In this document: positions 1-7,970 of the stretch, piece after piece
Numbering within the stretch: position 1 is the stretch's first letter
Layout of the letters: each line of letters begins with the position of its first letter
Assembly: GCA_002353575.1 (NCBI GenBank)
Contig: DEJQ01000006.1
Coordinates: forward strand, 1-57,240
Reading direction: 5' to 3'
DNA: 57,240 bases
From: Prevotellaceae bacterium UBA2744
GTDB lineage: Bacteria; Bacteroidota; Bacteroidia; Bacteroidales; Bacteroidaceae
Position numbers and translations under genes: made by a program
The notes under the pieces: generated by a model
Database searches by the model: none
The model's input: the letters and a program-made list of their open reading frames with translations, nothing else
Told to the model about the DNA's origin: nothing

Positions 1-327
1 TGCGACTACAGGGAGGTGTTTGAGCAGTACAAGGACGTGCCAGGCGTGGTGTTCCTGGTTGACCCTCCGTATTTGAGCACGGACAGCAAGACCTACAAGA
101 TGTACTGGAAACTGTCAGACTACCTCGATGTACTGACGGTGCTTGCCGGACACCGCTTCATCTATTTTACCTCTAACAAGTCTTCTATCGTTGAACTGTG
201 CGACTGGATGGGTAAGCATCCGGAACTGGGCAACCCGTTTGAGAACTGCCAGCGTCGTGAGTTCAATGCCCACATGAATTACAGCGCGTCCTACACGGAC
301 ATCATGCTATATACGAAAGCTGCTTAA
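1..327 (+). CDS. DNA adenine N6-methyltransferase, D12 class (3' part only)
   Basis: C-terminal part of a Dam-like D12-class methyltransferase, which transfers a methyl group from S-adenosylmethionine to adenine N6 in DNA. The frame is open from base 1, so the start lies outside the window. The catalytic DPPY motif is visible at residues 21-24 of the fragment (context VDPPYLST). The following text (YFTSNKSS, then an Asn/His-rich stretch before the stop) fits the C-terminal half of the family. It is followed 25 bases later by a thymidylate-synthase-like gene and a terminator, so both probably form the end of one operon. Such solitary methylases are common in phages and other mobile elements, which suits the repeats found downstream. 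Function is confident; the origin from a mobile element is inferred. Confidence 0.85.
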   Translation, partial: CDYREVFEQYKDVPGVVFLVDPPYLSTDSKTYKMYWKLSDYLDVLTVLAGHRFIYFTSNKSSIVELCDWMGKHPELGNPFENCQRREFNAHMNYSASYTDIMLYTKAA

Positions 328-352
328 ACAACATTCTAATACCGTTTGAACG

Positions 353-991
353 ATGAACAAATACTACCAGATACTGGGCAAGGTTCTGGAGAAAGGAAAG
401 ACCCAGACGAACAAGAAAGGAAATATCCGCTACCTGCTCAATGAGCAGTTGTCATTGACCCCTGCCGACCTGCTCGATATATTCGAGAGTCACGGCATAG
501 CCAGAAAGAAACTGAAGAATGAACTGCAACTGTTTATGCAGGGTGAGCGGAACGTGGAACGATACCGCGACGTGGGCATCAACTGGTGGGACTATTGTGG
601 TTCTGTCCTGGTGAACAGTTACCCGACCTACTTTGAGAAACTGCCCCCACTCATTGCAAAGATAAACCGCGAGAAGCGCAACAGCAAGAACTATGTGCTA
701 TTCCTCGGCGAGACCAATGCGGAAAGTAATCAGGCTCCTTGTTTGAGTTTGGTCCAGTTCCAGATTGATGAAGGTGAACTTGTCGTGTCCGCTTACCAAA
801 GAAGCAGCGACGCGAATTTGGGCCTTCCTTCTGATATTTACCATCTCTATTTGATGGCTCGACAGATTGATTTACCTCTCAAATCAATCACGCTGAATCT
901 CGGAAATGTTCATATCTACGAGAACAATATCGAGCGGACAAAGGACTTGCTCAATGGAGATGAGAACGTAAAGTTTGACCTCAATGTCTGA
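353..991 (+). CDS. Thymidylate-synthase-fold protein, possible dCMP hydroxymethylase-like enzyme
   Basis: A 212-residue protein whose C-terminal half follows the thymidylate synthase active-site pattern. Cys130 (context APC) matches the nucleophile. AYQRSSD at 148-153 matches the phosphate-binding Arg and the conserved Asp. GLPSDI and NVHIYEN (186-191) match later motifs. The spacing from Cys130 to Arg150, Asp153 and Asp161 equals that of E. coli ThyA Cys146, Arg166, Asp169 and Asn177. At the last site this protein has Asp, not Asn. Asn there selects dUMP, while phage dCMP hydroxymethylases are known to carry Asp. The residue after the nucleophile is Leu instead of the usual His. The N-terminal folate side is weakly conserved and the protein is short (ThyA is about 264 residues). 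A dCMP-modifying role is an inference; an inactive or different pyrimidine enzyme is possible. Confidence 0.72.
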   Translation: MNKYYQILGKVLEKGKTQTNKKGNIRYLLNEQLSLTPADLLDIFESHGIARKKLKNELQLFMQGERNVERYRDVGINWWDYCGSVLVNSYPTYFEKLPPLIAKINREKRNSKNYVLFLGETNAESNQAPCLSLVQFQIDEGELVVSAYQRSSDANLGLPSDIYHLYLMARQIDLPLKSITLNLGNVHIYENNIERTKDLLNGDENVKFDLNV

Positions 992-1011
992 CCTGAATTT
1001 ATAAACAACAG

Positions 1012-1049
1012 AAAGAGCCTCGAAGTCGTTTGATTTTCGAGGCTCTTTT
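1012..1049 (+). terminator. Rho-independent terminator after the methylase/TS-like pair
   Basis: A perfect 13-bp stem (1012-1024 with 1036-1048) closes an 11-base loop and runs into a short T tract. It ends the transcript of the two genes at the left edge. Confidence 0.85.
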
Positions 1050-1085
1050 ATTTGTTGTTTTGAGTTGTGTGTTTGCCGAAGTGAA

Positions 1086-1168
1086 GTCCGTTTCGTTTTT
1101 ATGTTTTGAGGCAGATTATGTCCGTTTCGTTTTGCCTTTTGGACCGTAAATCACAATCGTTTCGTTTT
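1086..1168 (+). repeat. Three direct copies of CGTTTCGTTTT
   Basis: The core CGTTTCGTTTT occurs at 1089-1099, 1122-1132 and 1158-1168, spaced 33 and 36 bp. The first two copies are longer matches (GTCCGTTTCGTTTT). A weaker fourth copy (ATCGTTTTG) lies near 1184. No gene covers 992-1327; besides these repeats it holds only the terminator and the promoter of the next operon. The inverted form TAAAACGAAACG recurs at 37808-37819, at the probable edge of the right-hand prophage. Together these could be transposase-binding sites at element ends, but that is inference. Confidence 0.6.
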
Positions 1169-1288
1169 AGGCTCAGCGGAAAAATCGTTTTGCGGATTAT
1201 AAATGTTCGTTAAATGTTAAAATACTGCTGATTTTAACAATTTTGAGAAATAAAAGTGGGAATCACGAATTAGTTTTTGAAAAAGGCG

Positions 1289-1296
1289 TATATTTG
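1289..1296 (+). promoter_or_regulatory. Bacteroidetes -7 box (TATATTTG)
   Basis: Exact match to TAnnTTTG, 31 bases before the Crp-like gene. No good -33 TTTG is seen at the usual distance, so the promoter may need an activator. Confidence 0.5.
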
Positions 1297-1327
1297 CAGG
1301 ATATTTGATATGTACGCTTAGTTTAAG

Positions 1328-1999
1328 ATGGAATCTTCAATGTATAACAGGCTGTTGTCGCTGCCACTCTTTACAGGTATGACAACAGGAGAGCTGACTC
1401 AGATGCTGGCTGATATACATATGGAGTTCCGGCAGTTTGAAGGAGGCGACGTGATAGTGACTCAAGACGACCGATGCGACAAGCTGATTTATGTACTAAG
1501 GGGTAAGGTGAGGGCTGAGCATATCGAGCACAAGAGACATTTCGTGGTGCAGGAGTTTTTCGACTCACCATTCGTCATAGAGCCGTACAATATGCACGGA
1601 ATGACCCAGAAGTATGAGCACACATACATGACTGAGGAAAGGACCGACACGGTGATGATAAGCAAGCAGGAGTTTCACGGCATAATGCTGAACTACCGCA
1701 TTCCACGAATGAACGCAATGAATATGCTGTGCGCAAGGATTCAGAAGGCAGAGAAGCTGATGAGAGAATGTGAGGCAAAGACCATCGAAGAGAAGATTGC
1801 ACTGTTTATACGCAAGCAGGTGATGACGGGCAGAGGACAGAAACAACTGCAGATAAAGATGGAAGATCTGGCTGAACACATTCAGGAAACCAGACTGAAC
1901 GTGTCGAATACGCTGAAGGCTTGGAACCGGGAAGGACTGATAAGTCAGCCGAAGAGAGGGGTGATTGTGGTAAACGATTTGGAGAAGTTAAAACAATAA
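1328..1999 (+). CDS. Crp/Fnr family transcriptional regulator
   Basis: A 223-residue regulator with an N-terminal cyclic-nucleotide-binding beta-barrel (about 10-125), a connecting helix and a C-terminal winged helix-turn-helix (about 150-215; EDLAEHIQETRLNVSNTL is the recognition region). No Fnr-type cysteine cluster is evident at the N-terminus, so the effector is unknown. It is the first gene of a tightly packed plus-strand operon: the next gene begins six bases after its stop, and the downstream genes are 10 bases apart or overlap. A clean -7 box lies just upstream. A second, only distantly similar Crp/Fnr protein lies at 30725-31432. Confidence 0.9.
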   Translation: MESSMYNRLLSLPLFTGMTTGELTQMLADIHMEFRQFEGGDVIVTQDDRCDKLIYVLRGKVRAEHIEHKRHFVVQEFFDSPFVIEPYNMHGMTQKYEHTYMTEERTDTVMISKQEFHGIMLNYRIPRMNAMNMLCARIQKAEKLMRECEAKTIEEKIALFIRKQVMTGRGQKQLQIKMEDLAEHIQETRLNVSNTLKAWNREGLISQPKRGVIVVNDLEKLKQ

Positions 2000-2005
2000 A
2001 AACAG

Positions 2006-4042
2006 ATGTTATTGGCAATAGTTATGAATATATTTCTTTCTGCATATAATACACCGAGAGATACGGTGCCGTTTGACCGGATTAAGGTTGAGGACTATAA
2101 GCCGGCACTGCTGCAGGGCATAAAGGATGAGGACAAGGAAATTGAGGACATCGTGAACAATCCCGAAGCTCCGAATTTCCAGAATACCATAGTGGCATTC
2201 GAGAATACGGGAGAGCTGCTGAACAGGACAAGCAGTGTGTTCTACAACCTGCTGAGTGCGGAAACATGCGACGAGATGGACAAGCTGGCAGAAGAGTTGT
2301 CGCCCATCATGACGGATCACAGTAATAACATAATGCTGAACAAGCCTTTGTTTGACAGGATTAAGGCTGTGTATGACGAGTATAAGGCAAAGCAGTTTGA
2401 GGGACTGAACACTGAGGAGCGACGACTGCTGGAGGATACATACAAGGATTTCGTAAGCAGCGGTGCAAACCTGAACGAGAAAGACAAGGCCCGACTGAGA
2501 GCTATAACCGAGGAGCTGGATGTGCTGTCGCTGAAGTTTGAGGAAAACCACAGGAAGGATTTGAATAAGTTCACACTGCACATAACCAAAGAAGAGGATG
2601 TGAAGGGTCTGCCACAGAGCAGTCTGGAGAGTGGCCGGCAGGAGGCAAAGGACAGAGGGCTGGACGGATGGGTGTTCACCCTGCAGAGCCCCAGCTACGG
2701 GCCATTCATGCAATGGGCTGAGAACAGAGAGCTGAGGAAGCAGATGTATATGGCATACAACACTCTGTGTACACACAAGAATAAGTTCAACAACATAGAG
2801 ATATGCCGCAAGCTGGTGAACCTGAGACTGGAATACGCTCAACTGCTGGGATATAAGACTTATGCCGACTATGTGCTGGAAGACAGGATGGCAGAAAACA
2901 CAAAAAATGTGTATAAACTGCTGTACGACCTGATTGACGCCTACAAGCCGGTGGCACAGAAGGAACTGAAGGAACTGAACGATGGTAAGGATGTGGAGCC
3001 GTGGGACTTCTCGTACTTGTCGAATAAGCTGCAGCAGAAGAAATATAATCTTGACTCGGAGAAGCTGAGACCATACTTCGAACTGTCGAAGGTGAAGGAA
3101 GGGGTGTTCGGACTCGCTACACGACTCTACGGCATCACCTTCAAGCGCAATAAAGACATACCTGTGTATCATGAAGACGTGGAGGCATACGAAGTGTATG
3201 ACGAAGACGGCTCGTTCCTGGCTGTGTTCTACTGCGATTTCTTCCCACGTAAATCGAAGAAGTCGGGTGCATGGATGACGGAATTCAGAGACCAGTGGAT
3301 AGACGATGAGGGAGTGAACCACCGTCCGCACGTTTCGATTGTGACCAACTTCACAAAACCGACAGCCGAAAAGCCGTCGCTGCTGACTCTGGGCGAGGTG
3401 GAAACATTCCTGCATGAGTTCGGACATTCGCTGCATGGTATATTTGCAAATACGAAATATGAATCGCTCAGCGGCACAAACGTATATTGGGACTTTGTAG
3501 AGATGCCCTCGCAGTTCATGGAGAACTACAGCGTGGAGAAAGAGTTCCTGAACACTTTTGCACGCCACTACCAGACAGGTGAAATGATGCCCGACTCGCT
3601 GATTGAGAGTATCGTGGCAGCAAGAAACTTCAACGTGGCCTATGCCTGCATGAGACAGGTTAGTTTCGGCCTGCTCGACATGGCATACTACACCTTGACT
3701 GAGCCGATGAAGGGTGATCTGATGGAATTCGAGAAGGAAGCCTGGAAGGACGCCCTGCTGCTGCCACAACTGAAGGAGACCTGCATGACCGTGCAGTTCA
3801 GCCACATCATGGCAGGAGGGTATTCGGCAGGCTACTACAGCTACAAATGGGCAGAGGTACTCGATGCCGACGCTTTCGGAAAGTTCAAGGAAGACGGAAT
3901 ATTCAACCGCGAGACGGCACGCAGTTTCCGCAATAATATCCTGTCGAAAGGAAATACGGAACACCCTATGACTCTGTACAAACGATTCAGAGGCAAAGAA
4001 CCCAGCATCGATGCCCTGCTAAAGAGAAACGGAATAAGATGA
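2006..4042 (+). CDS. M3 family metallopeptidase (oligopeptidase / peptidyl-dipeptidase Dcp type)
   Basis: Zinc-dependent peptidase that cleaves short peptides. At 678 residues it has the normal family length. The HEFGH zinc-binding motif is near residue 470, with the downstream Glu region (SGTNVYWDFVEMPSQ) and the C-terminal GGYSAGYYSYKWAE block typical of Dcp and oligopeptidase A. The likely start is the second ATG at 2024 (MNIFLSAYNTP), since members usually begin close to the YNTP motif; the ATG at 2006 adds six residues. No signal peptide is convincing, so a cytoplasmic role in peptide turnover is likely. It overlaps the next gene by four bases (ATGA), which implies translational coupling. 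Confidence 0.9.
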   Translation: MLLAIVMNIFLSAYNTPRDTVPFDRIKVEDYKPALLQGIKDEDKEIEDIVNNPEAPNFQNTIVAFENTGELLNRTSSVFYNLLSAETCDEMDKLAEELSPIMTDHSNNIMLNKPLFDRIKAVYDEYKAKQFEGLNTEERRLLEDTYKDFVSSGANLNEKDKARLRAITEELDVLSLKFEENHRKDLNKFTLHITKEEDVKGLPQSSLESGRQEAKDRGLDGWVFTLQSPSYGPFMQWAENRELRKQMYMAYNTLCTHKNKFNNIEICRKLVNLRLEYAQLLGYKTYADYVLEDRMAENTKNVYKLLYDLIDAYKPVAQKELKELNDGKDVEPWDFSYLSNKLQQKKYNLDSEKLRPYFELSKVKEGVFGLATRLYGITFKRNKDIPVYHEDVEAYEVYDEDGSFLAVFYCDFFPRKSKKSGAWMTEFRDQWIDDEGVNHRPHVSIVTNFTKPTAEKPSLLTLGEVETFLHEFGHSLHGIFANTKYESLSGTNVYWDFVEMPSQFMENYSVEKEFLNTFARHYQTGEMMPDSLIESIVAARNFNVAYACMRQVSFGLLDMAYYTLTEPMKGDLMEFEKEAWKDALLLPQLKETCMTVQFSHIMAGGYSAGYYSYKWAEVLDADAFGKFKEDGIFNRETARSFRNNILSKGNTEHPMTLYKRFRGKEPSIDALLKRNGIR

Positions 4043-4494
4043 AGTACTCATTATATATTTTATACATAATGGTAACAGCAATGATGCTGTCGGGCTGCAG
4101 AAAATCGGACGACATTGACGAAATATTCACCAGCAAGACGTGGTATATGACAAGCGGAATGATTCAGGGGCAACCCATCAGAGGGAACGAACTGAAGAAA
4201 TTCTTCGTATCGGACAAAACCTACGTGCTCAACTTCGGAGCGGGAACAGTGAGCGGAAGTCTATCTGCCAGTACTACCCTTAACGGCACATGGAGTGCCG
4301 ACGGGAAGACAAATGACTTGAGGCTGCAGCTGAACGGCAATCCTACGGCAGACACTCCGTTTGACCAGAATCTGCTGAACATCCTGAAGGGTGTAGTAAG
4401 ATACTCGGGCGACGTAAATATCGTAACACTATATGCTGACGGCGACAACTACATCGGATTCAGTGCCAAGAGGTCGGCTGAAAGTGAATACTAA
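4039..4494 (+). CDS. Small lipoprotein, DUF4847-like
   Basis: A 151-residue secreted lipoprotein. A hydrophobic signal sequence ends in the lipobox LSGC near residues 17-20, so the mature protein should be lipid-anchored at Cys20. The rest is a small beta-rich domain (TWYMTSG, LNGTWSADG, DNYIGF) resembling the Bacteroidetes DUF4847 family, which has no assigned function. The start overlaps the stop of the M3 peptidase gene, so it belongs to that operon. The family assignment comes from memory of the pattern and is tentative; the lipoprotein call is firm. Confidence 0.75.
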   Translation: MKYSLYILYIMVTAMMLSGCRKSDDIDEIFTSKTWYMTSGMIQGQPIRGNELKKFFVSDKTYVLNFGAGTVSGSLSASTTLNGTWSADGKTNDLRLQLNGNPTADTPFDQNLLNILKGVVRYSGDVNIVTLYADGDNYIGFSAKRSAESEY

Positions 4495-4504
4495 TAACCA
4501 GGCT

Positions 4505-4936
4505 ATGGACGAAAATCAGGAAGAAAAACAGCTGCTGCTGGACAAGCGCTATCTGAGGATGGCTCGCATCTGGGCAGAGAACTCATACTGCAAACGCAGG
4601 CAGGTAGGCGCACTGGTAGTGAAGGACAAGCGCATCATCTCAGACGGATATAACGGAACACCATCGGGGTTTGAAAATGTATGCGAAGACGAGAACAACG
4701 TAACCAAGCCATATGTGCTGCATGCCGAGGCAAATGCCATTACAAAACTGGCAAGGTCGCACAATTCAAGCGACGGAGCTACCATATACATCACGGCATC
4801 GCCATGCATAGAATGCTCGAAACTGCTTATCCAGGCTGGAATTAAACGCGTGGTGTATGGAGAGCATTACAGACTGGAAGACGGAATAGCACTGCTACGC
4901 AAGGCAGGCATTGAAACTATATATATAGAAGCATAA
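4505..4936 (+). CDS. dCMP deaminase (ComE-type cytidine/deoxycytidylate deaminase)
   Basis: A 143-residue zinc enzyme that converts dCMP to dUMP, feeding dTTP synthesis. It carries the zinc motifs HAEAN near residue 72 and SPCIECSK near residue 98, and the ComEB-type N-terminus (CKRRQVGALVVKDKRI, YNGTPSG). The open frame extends upstream to 4433 inside the lipoprotein gene, but the ATG at 4505 follows that gene's stop by ten bases and gives the family-standard start. It is the fourth gene of the operon. Confidence 0.92.
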   Translation: MDENQEEKQLLLDKRYLRMARIWAENSYCKRRQVGALVVKDKRIISDGYNGTPSGFENVCEDENNVTKPYVLHAEANAITKLARSHNSSDGATIYITASPCIECSKLLIQAGIKRVVYGEHYRLEDGIALLRKAGIETIYIEA

Positions 4937-4946
4937 AACAAAGGCT

Positions 4947-6566
4947 ATGAACAGGAATAATAGATTTGTACCGCTTATTATCGCGATAAGCACTGTAGTA
5001 GGAATTGTAATAGGAACATTCTTTGCCAACAGATTTTCAGGGAACAAACTGAATATCATCAACTCTTCATCCAACAAATTAAACGACCTGCTACATGTAA
5101 TTGACGACCAGTATGTTGACACCGTAAACATCAATAACGTAGTAGAAGATGCAATGCCTAAGATACTGGAGGAACTGGACCCCCACTCCACCTATATCAG
5201 TGCGAAGGATGCACAGACTGCAAACGACGACCTGAAGGGTAGTTTCAGCGGAATCGGCGTGCAGTTCACCATCAGAAACGACACCGTGAGAATTAACGGT
5301 ATCATCAAGGGCGGACCGTCAGAGAAGGTGGGCCTGTTGGCCGGAGATAAGATCATATCGATAGACGGCAAGAAATATGTGGGCAAGGAGGTGACTAACG
5401 AAGAGACCATGCACCGGCTGAAGGGCGACAAGGGCACTAAGGTCACTATCGGTGTGCTCCGCCACGGACATAAGAAACCGCTGTCGTTCACCATCGTGCG
5501 TGGCGACATTCCCGTGAAGAGTATCGATGCTGCATATATGCTGACTAATAAACTTGGATATATAAAGATAAAGAATTTCGGCGAGACCACCTACGCAGAA
5601 CTGCTGACAGCCCTGGCTCAACTGGAGGAAAATGACTTTTCAGGACTGGTAATAGATTTGAGAGGCAACGGCGGAGGATATCTGGCCAGTGCCATCCAGA
5701 TGGTAAACGAATTCCTGCCAAAGGACCAGCTGATAGTCTATACAGAAGGAAGACGCGCGAAGAGAGAAGAGTACAAGAGCGACGGAAGAGGCTCGTACCA
5801 GGAAATGCCGCTGATTGTGCTGACCGACGAGCAGACAGCCAGTGCAGCAGAGATTTTCTCGGGAGCCATACAGGACAACGACCGTGGAATCATCGTGGGA
5901 CGAAGGACGTTTGGCAAGGGACTGGTGCAGCAACCTATAGACTTCTCTGACGGCAGTGTCGTAAGGCTGACGATTGCCCGCTACTACACCCCATCGGGAC
6001 GATGCATACAGAAACCATACGTGAAGGGGCAGAAGCGCGAAGAGTACGACCTGGATCTGCAAACACGCTATCAGCACGGCGAATTCTTCAATGTAGATAG
6101 CATAAAGCAGACTGGAGAGGTATATCACACTAAAATTGGCAGAGAAGTGTATGGCGGCGGCGGCATCATGCCAGACTACTTCGTTGCCGAAGACACTACG
6201 CTTTTCACGACATACTACACAGAAGCCGTCACTACAGGACTTGTGTCGCAATTCTGCTTCGAATATGTAGATAACAACCGCCCTACTCTGGCTAAATTCG
6301 AAACCCCTGAGGACCTGCTGAAATACATAAAGAGACAAAATCTCATCGAGAGATTTGCCAAATATGCAGACTCACACGAACTGAGAAGGCGAAACAACAT
6401 GATTGTGAAGTCTAAGAGTCTTTTTGAACATGCAATATACGGAAATATCATATACAGTATGTTTGAAATGAACGACTATACAGAGTACATAAACCGCTCG
6501 GATGCAACCGTCCTGAAGGCTGTTGAACTATACAAGAAAGGAAAAACAAAGCCTGCAATTAAATAA
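4947..6566 (+). CDS. S41 family C-terminal processing peptidase (CtpA-like)
   Basis: A 539-residue periplasmic serine protease. One N-terminal membrane segment (about 7-28) anchors it. A PDZ domain follows at about 85-165, then the S41 catalytic core, with the nucleophilic Ser in TASAAEIFSGA (near residue 296) and the general-base Lys in FGKGLVQ (near 324). The long C-terminal region after about 400 is a helical extension. These proteases trim C-termini of exported proteins. It is the last gene of the operon that starts at 1328, ten bases behind the dCMP deaminase. Confidence 0.92.
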   Translation: MNRNNRFVPLIIAISTVVGIVIGTFFANRFSGNKLNIINSSSNKLNDLLHVIDDQYVDTVNINNVVEDAMPKILEELDPHSTYISAKDAQTANDDLKGSFSGIGVQFTIRNDTVRINGIIKGGPSEKVGLLAGDKIISIDGKKYVGKEVTNEETMHRLKGDKGTKVTIGVLRHGHKKPLSFTIVRGDIPVKSIDAAYMLTNKLGYIKIKNFGETTYAELLTALAQLEENDFSGLVIDLRGNGGGYLASAIQMVNEFLPKDQLIVYTEGRRAKREEYKSDGRGSYQEMPLIVLTDEQTASAAEIFSGAIQDNDRGIIVGRRTFGKGLVQQPIDFSDGSVVRLTIARYYTPSGRCIQKPYVKGQKREEYDLDLQTRYQHGEFFNVDSIKQTGEVYHTKIGREVYGGGGIMPDYFVAEDTTLFTTYYTEAVTTGLVSQFCFEYVDNNRPTLAKFETPEDLLKYIKRQNLIERFAKYADSHELRRRNNMIVKSKSLFEHAIYGNIIYSMFEMNDYTEYINRSDATVLKAVELYKKGKTKPAIK

Positions 6567-6591
6567 TGAAGAAAAAAATTGCAAAGTCGAG

Positions 6592-6622
6592 TTTGCAAAT
6601 AACAACTTTATTTGTAACTTTG
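6592..6622 (+). promoter_or_regulatory. Bacteroidetes-type promoter
   Basis: -33 box TTTG at 6592-6595, a 19-bp spacer and -7 box TAACTTTG at 6615-6622: a full match to the Bacteroidetes consensus. It drives the AAA ATPase gene at 6641, leaving a very short leader. Confidence 0.75.
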
Positions 6623-6640
6623 CAACCAAAATAAAAAAAC

Positions 6641-7825
6641 ATGGATTCCTTCTTTCGAACGCATGCATATTTAGTCACTCATCTGGGTAATACAATCCGT
6701 CGCGACCTGATGGATGAGATAAACTGGAACGATCGGCTTATCGGCATTAAAGGCACCCGGGGCGTAGGCAAAACCACATTTCTGTTGCAGTATGCCAAAG
6801 AGAAATTCTCAGCAGAAGATAAGACATGCCTTTATATCAATGCGAACAACTTCTACCTGCAGAACATAGGTATCAAGGAGTTTGCAGGCGACTTCTACCA
6901 TAACGGAGGCAAAGTACTGCTCGTTGACCAGGTGTTCAAGCATCCGGACTGGAGCACTCAGCTGAGACAGTGTTACGACAGTTTCCCGGGACTGAAAATA
7001 GTATTCACAGGTTCGTCGGTGATGCGCCTGAAAGACGAAAACCCGGAACTGAACGGCATAGTCAAATCATACAACCTGCGCGGATTCTCATTCAGGGAGT
7101 ATCTGCAGTTTATGACAAGGACCAACCTACCTAAGTACTCTCTCAAGGAAATCATAGACAACCATGAAAAAATAGCCTCTCAGATTTGTATGCAAATCAA
7201 TCCGAGAGAACATTTTCAGGCATATCTCCACCATGGCTACTACCCTTTCTTCTTGGGGCAGGGTAACTATTCGGAGAAACTGCTGACCAACATGAACATG
7301 ATGATTGAGGTAGATATCCTGCAGGTAAAGCAAATAGAACTGAAATATCTGGACAAGATAAAGAAACTGTTCTATCTGCTCACGACCGGCGGCAACAGTG
7401 TGCCAAACGTAAGCCAGCTCTCGATAGAATTAGGAATGAGTCGCGCCACGGTGATGCGCTACATAAAGAATCTGATGGATGCACGACTGGTGAACATGAT
7501 TTATGCTCCTGGCGATGACTATCCGAAGAAACCCGCAAGAGTGCTGCTCCACAATACCAACCTGATGTATAGTTTCTATCCGCAGACATTCGACAGTCAG
7601 GACATACAGGAGACATTCTTCTGCAATACACTCTGGAAAGACCATAATGTATATAAACACGGCTCTCAGGCATGTTCGTTCAACATAGACAAGGAATACG
7701 AATTCAAGATTGTGGAGCACGCGACAAAACTGAAAAGCAAGGCAAAGACGCTGTTTGCAGTGAACCACTGCGACATAGGCAACGGAAACCAAATTCCGCT
7801 GTGGCTCTTCGGATTCCTGTACTAA
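6641..7825 (+). CDS. AAA family ATPase (AAA_14 / DUF4143-like)
   Basis: A 394-residue ATPase. The Walker A motif is GTRGVGKTT near residues 38-46. The Walker B region reads KVLLVDQVFKHPDW, with Gln where most AAA_14 proteins have a catalytic Glu. A sensor-like FTGSSVMRL follows. The C-terminal half contains a winged-helix-like stretch (LGMSRATVMRYIKNLMDA) and a divergent DUF4143 end. The substrate is unknown; many relatives are called simply ATP-binding protein. It is monocistronic, with its own strong promoter. The Gln may be a subfamily trait; if not, ATP hydrolysis would be slow. Confidence 0.8.
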   Translation: MDSFFRTHAYLVTHLGNTIRRDLMDEINWNDRLIGIKGTRGVGKTTFLLQYAKEKFSAEDKTCLYINANNFYLQNIGIKEFAGDFYHNGGKVLLVDQVFKHPDWSTQLRQCYDSFPGLKIVFTGSSVMRLKDENPELNGIVKSYNLRGFSFREYLQFMTRTNLPKYSLKEIIDNHEKIASQICMQINPREHFQAYLHHGYYPFFLGQGNYSEKLLTNMNMMIEVDILQVKQIELKYLDKIKKLFYLLTTGGNSVPNVSQLSIELGMSRATVMRYIKNLMDARLVNMIYAPGDDYPKKPARVLLHNTNLMYSFYPQTFDSQDIQETFFCNTLWKDHNVYKHGSQACSFNIDKEYEFKIVEHATKLKSKAKTLFAVNHCDIGNGNQIPLWLFGFLY

Positions 7826-7970
7826 CACGGGCAGGCTGTATGAACACCAGAATGCACAAATCAGGGAAAGCGACTGATTTTAGTGTAGAAACCACATAAG
7901 ACGAACTACTGACATAGTTTAGAAAACTACATAAAATTATACCTAAAACATTTTAATTCAAACAACAATT

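Noticed and set aside
2009..3964. Minus-strand open frame of 651 codons
   Set aside because: Exact shadow of the M3 peptidase gene; Cys/His/Gln-rich, with no domain, and the plus strand has the HEFGH motif.
6740..6960. AAA ATPase catalytically dead because of Gln in Walker B
   Set aside because: The same Gln may be common to this subfamily; sequence alone does not decide it.
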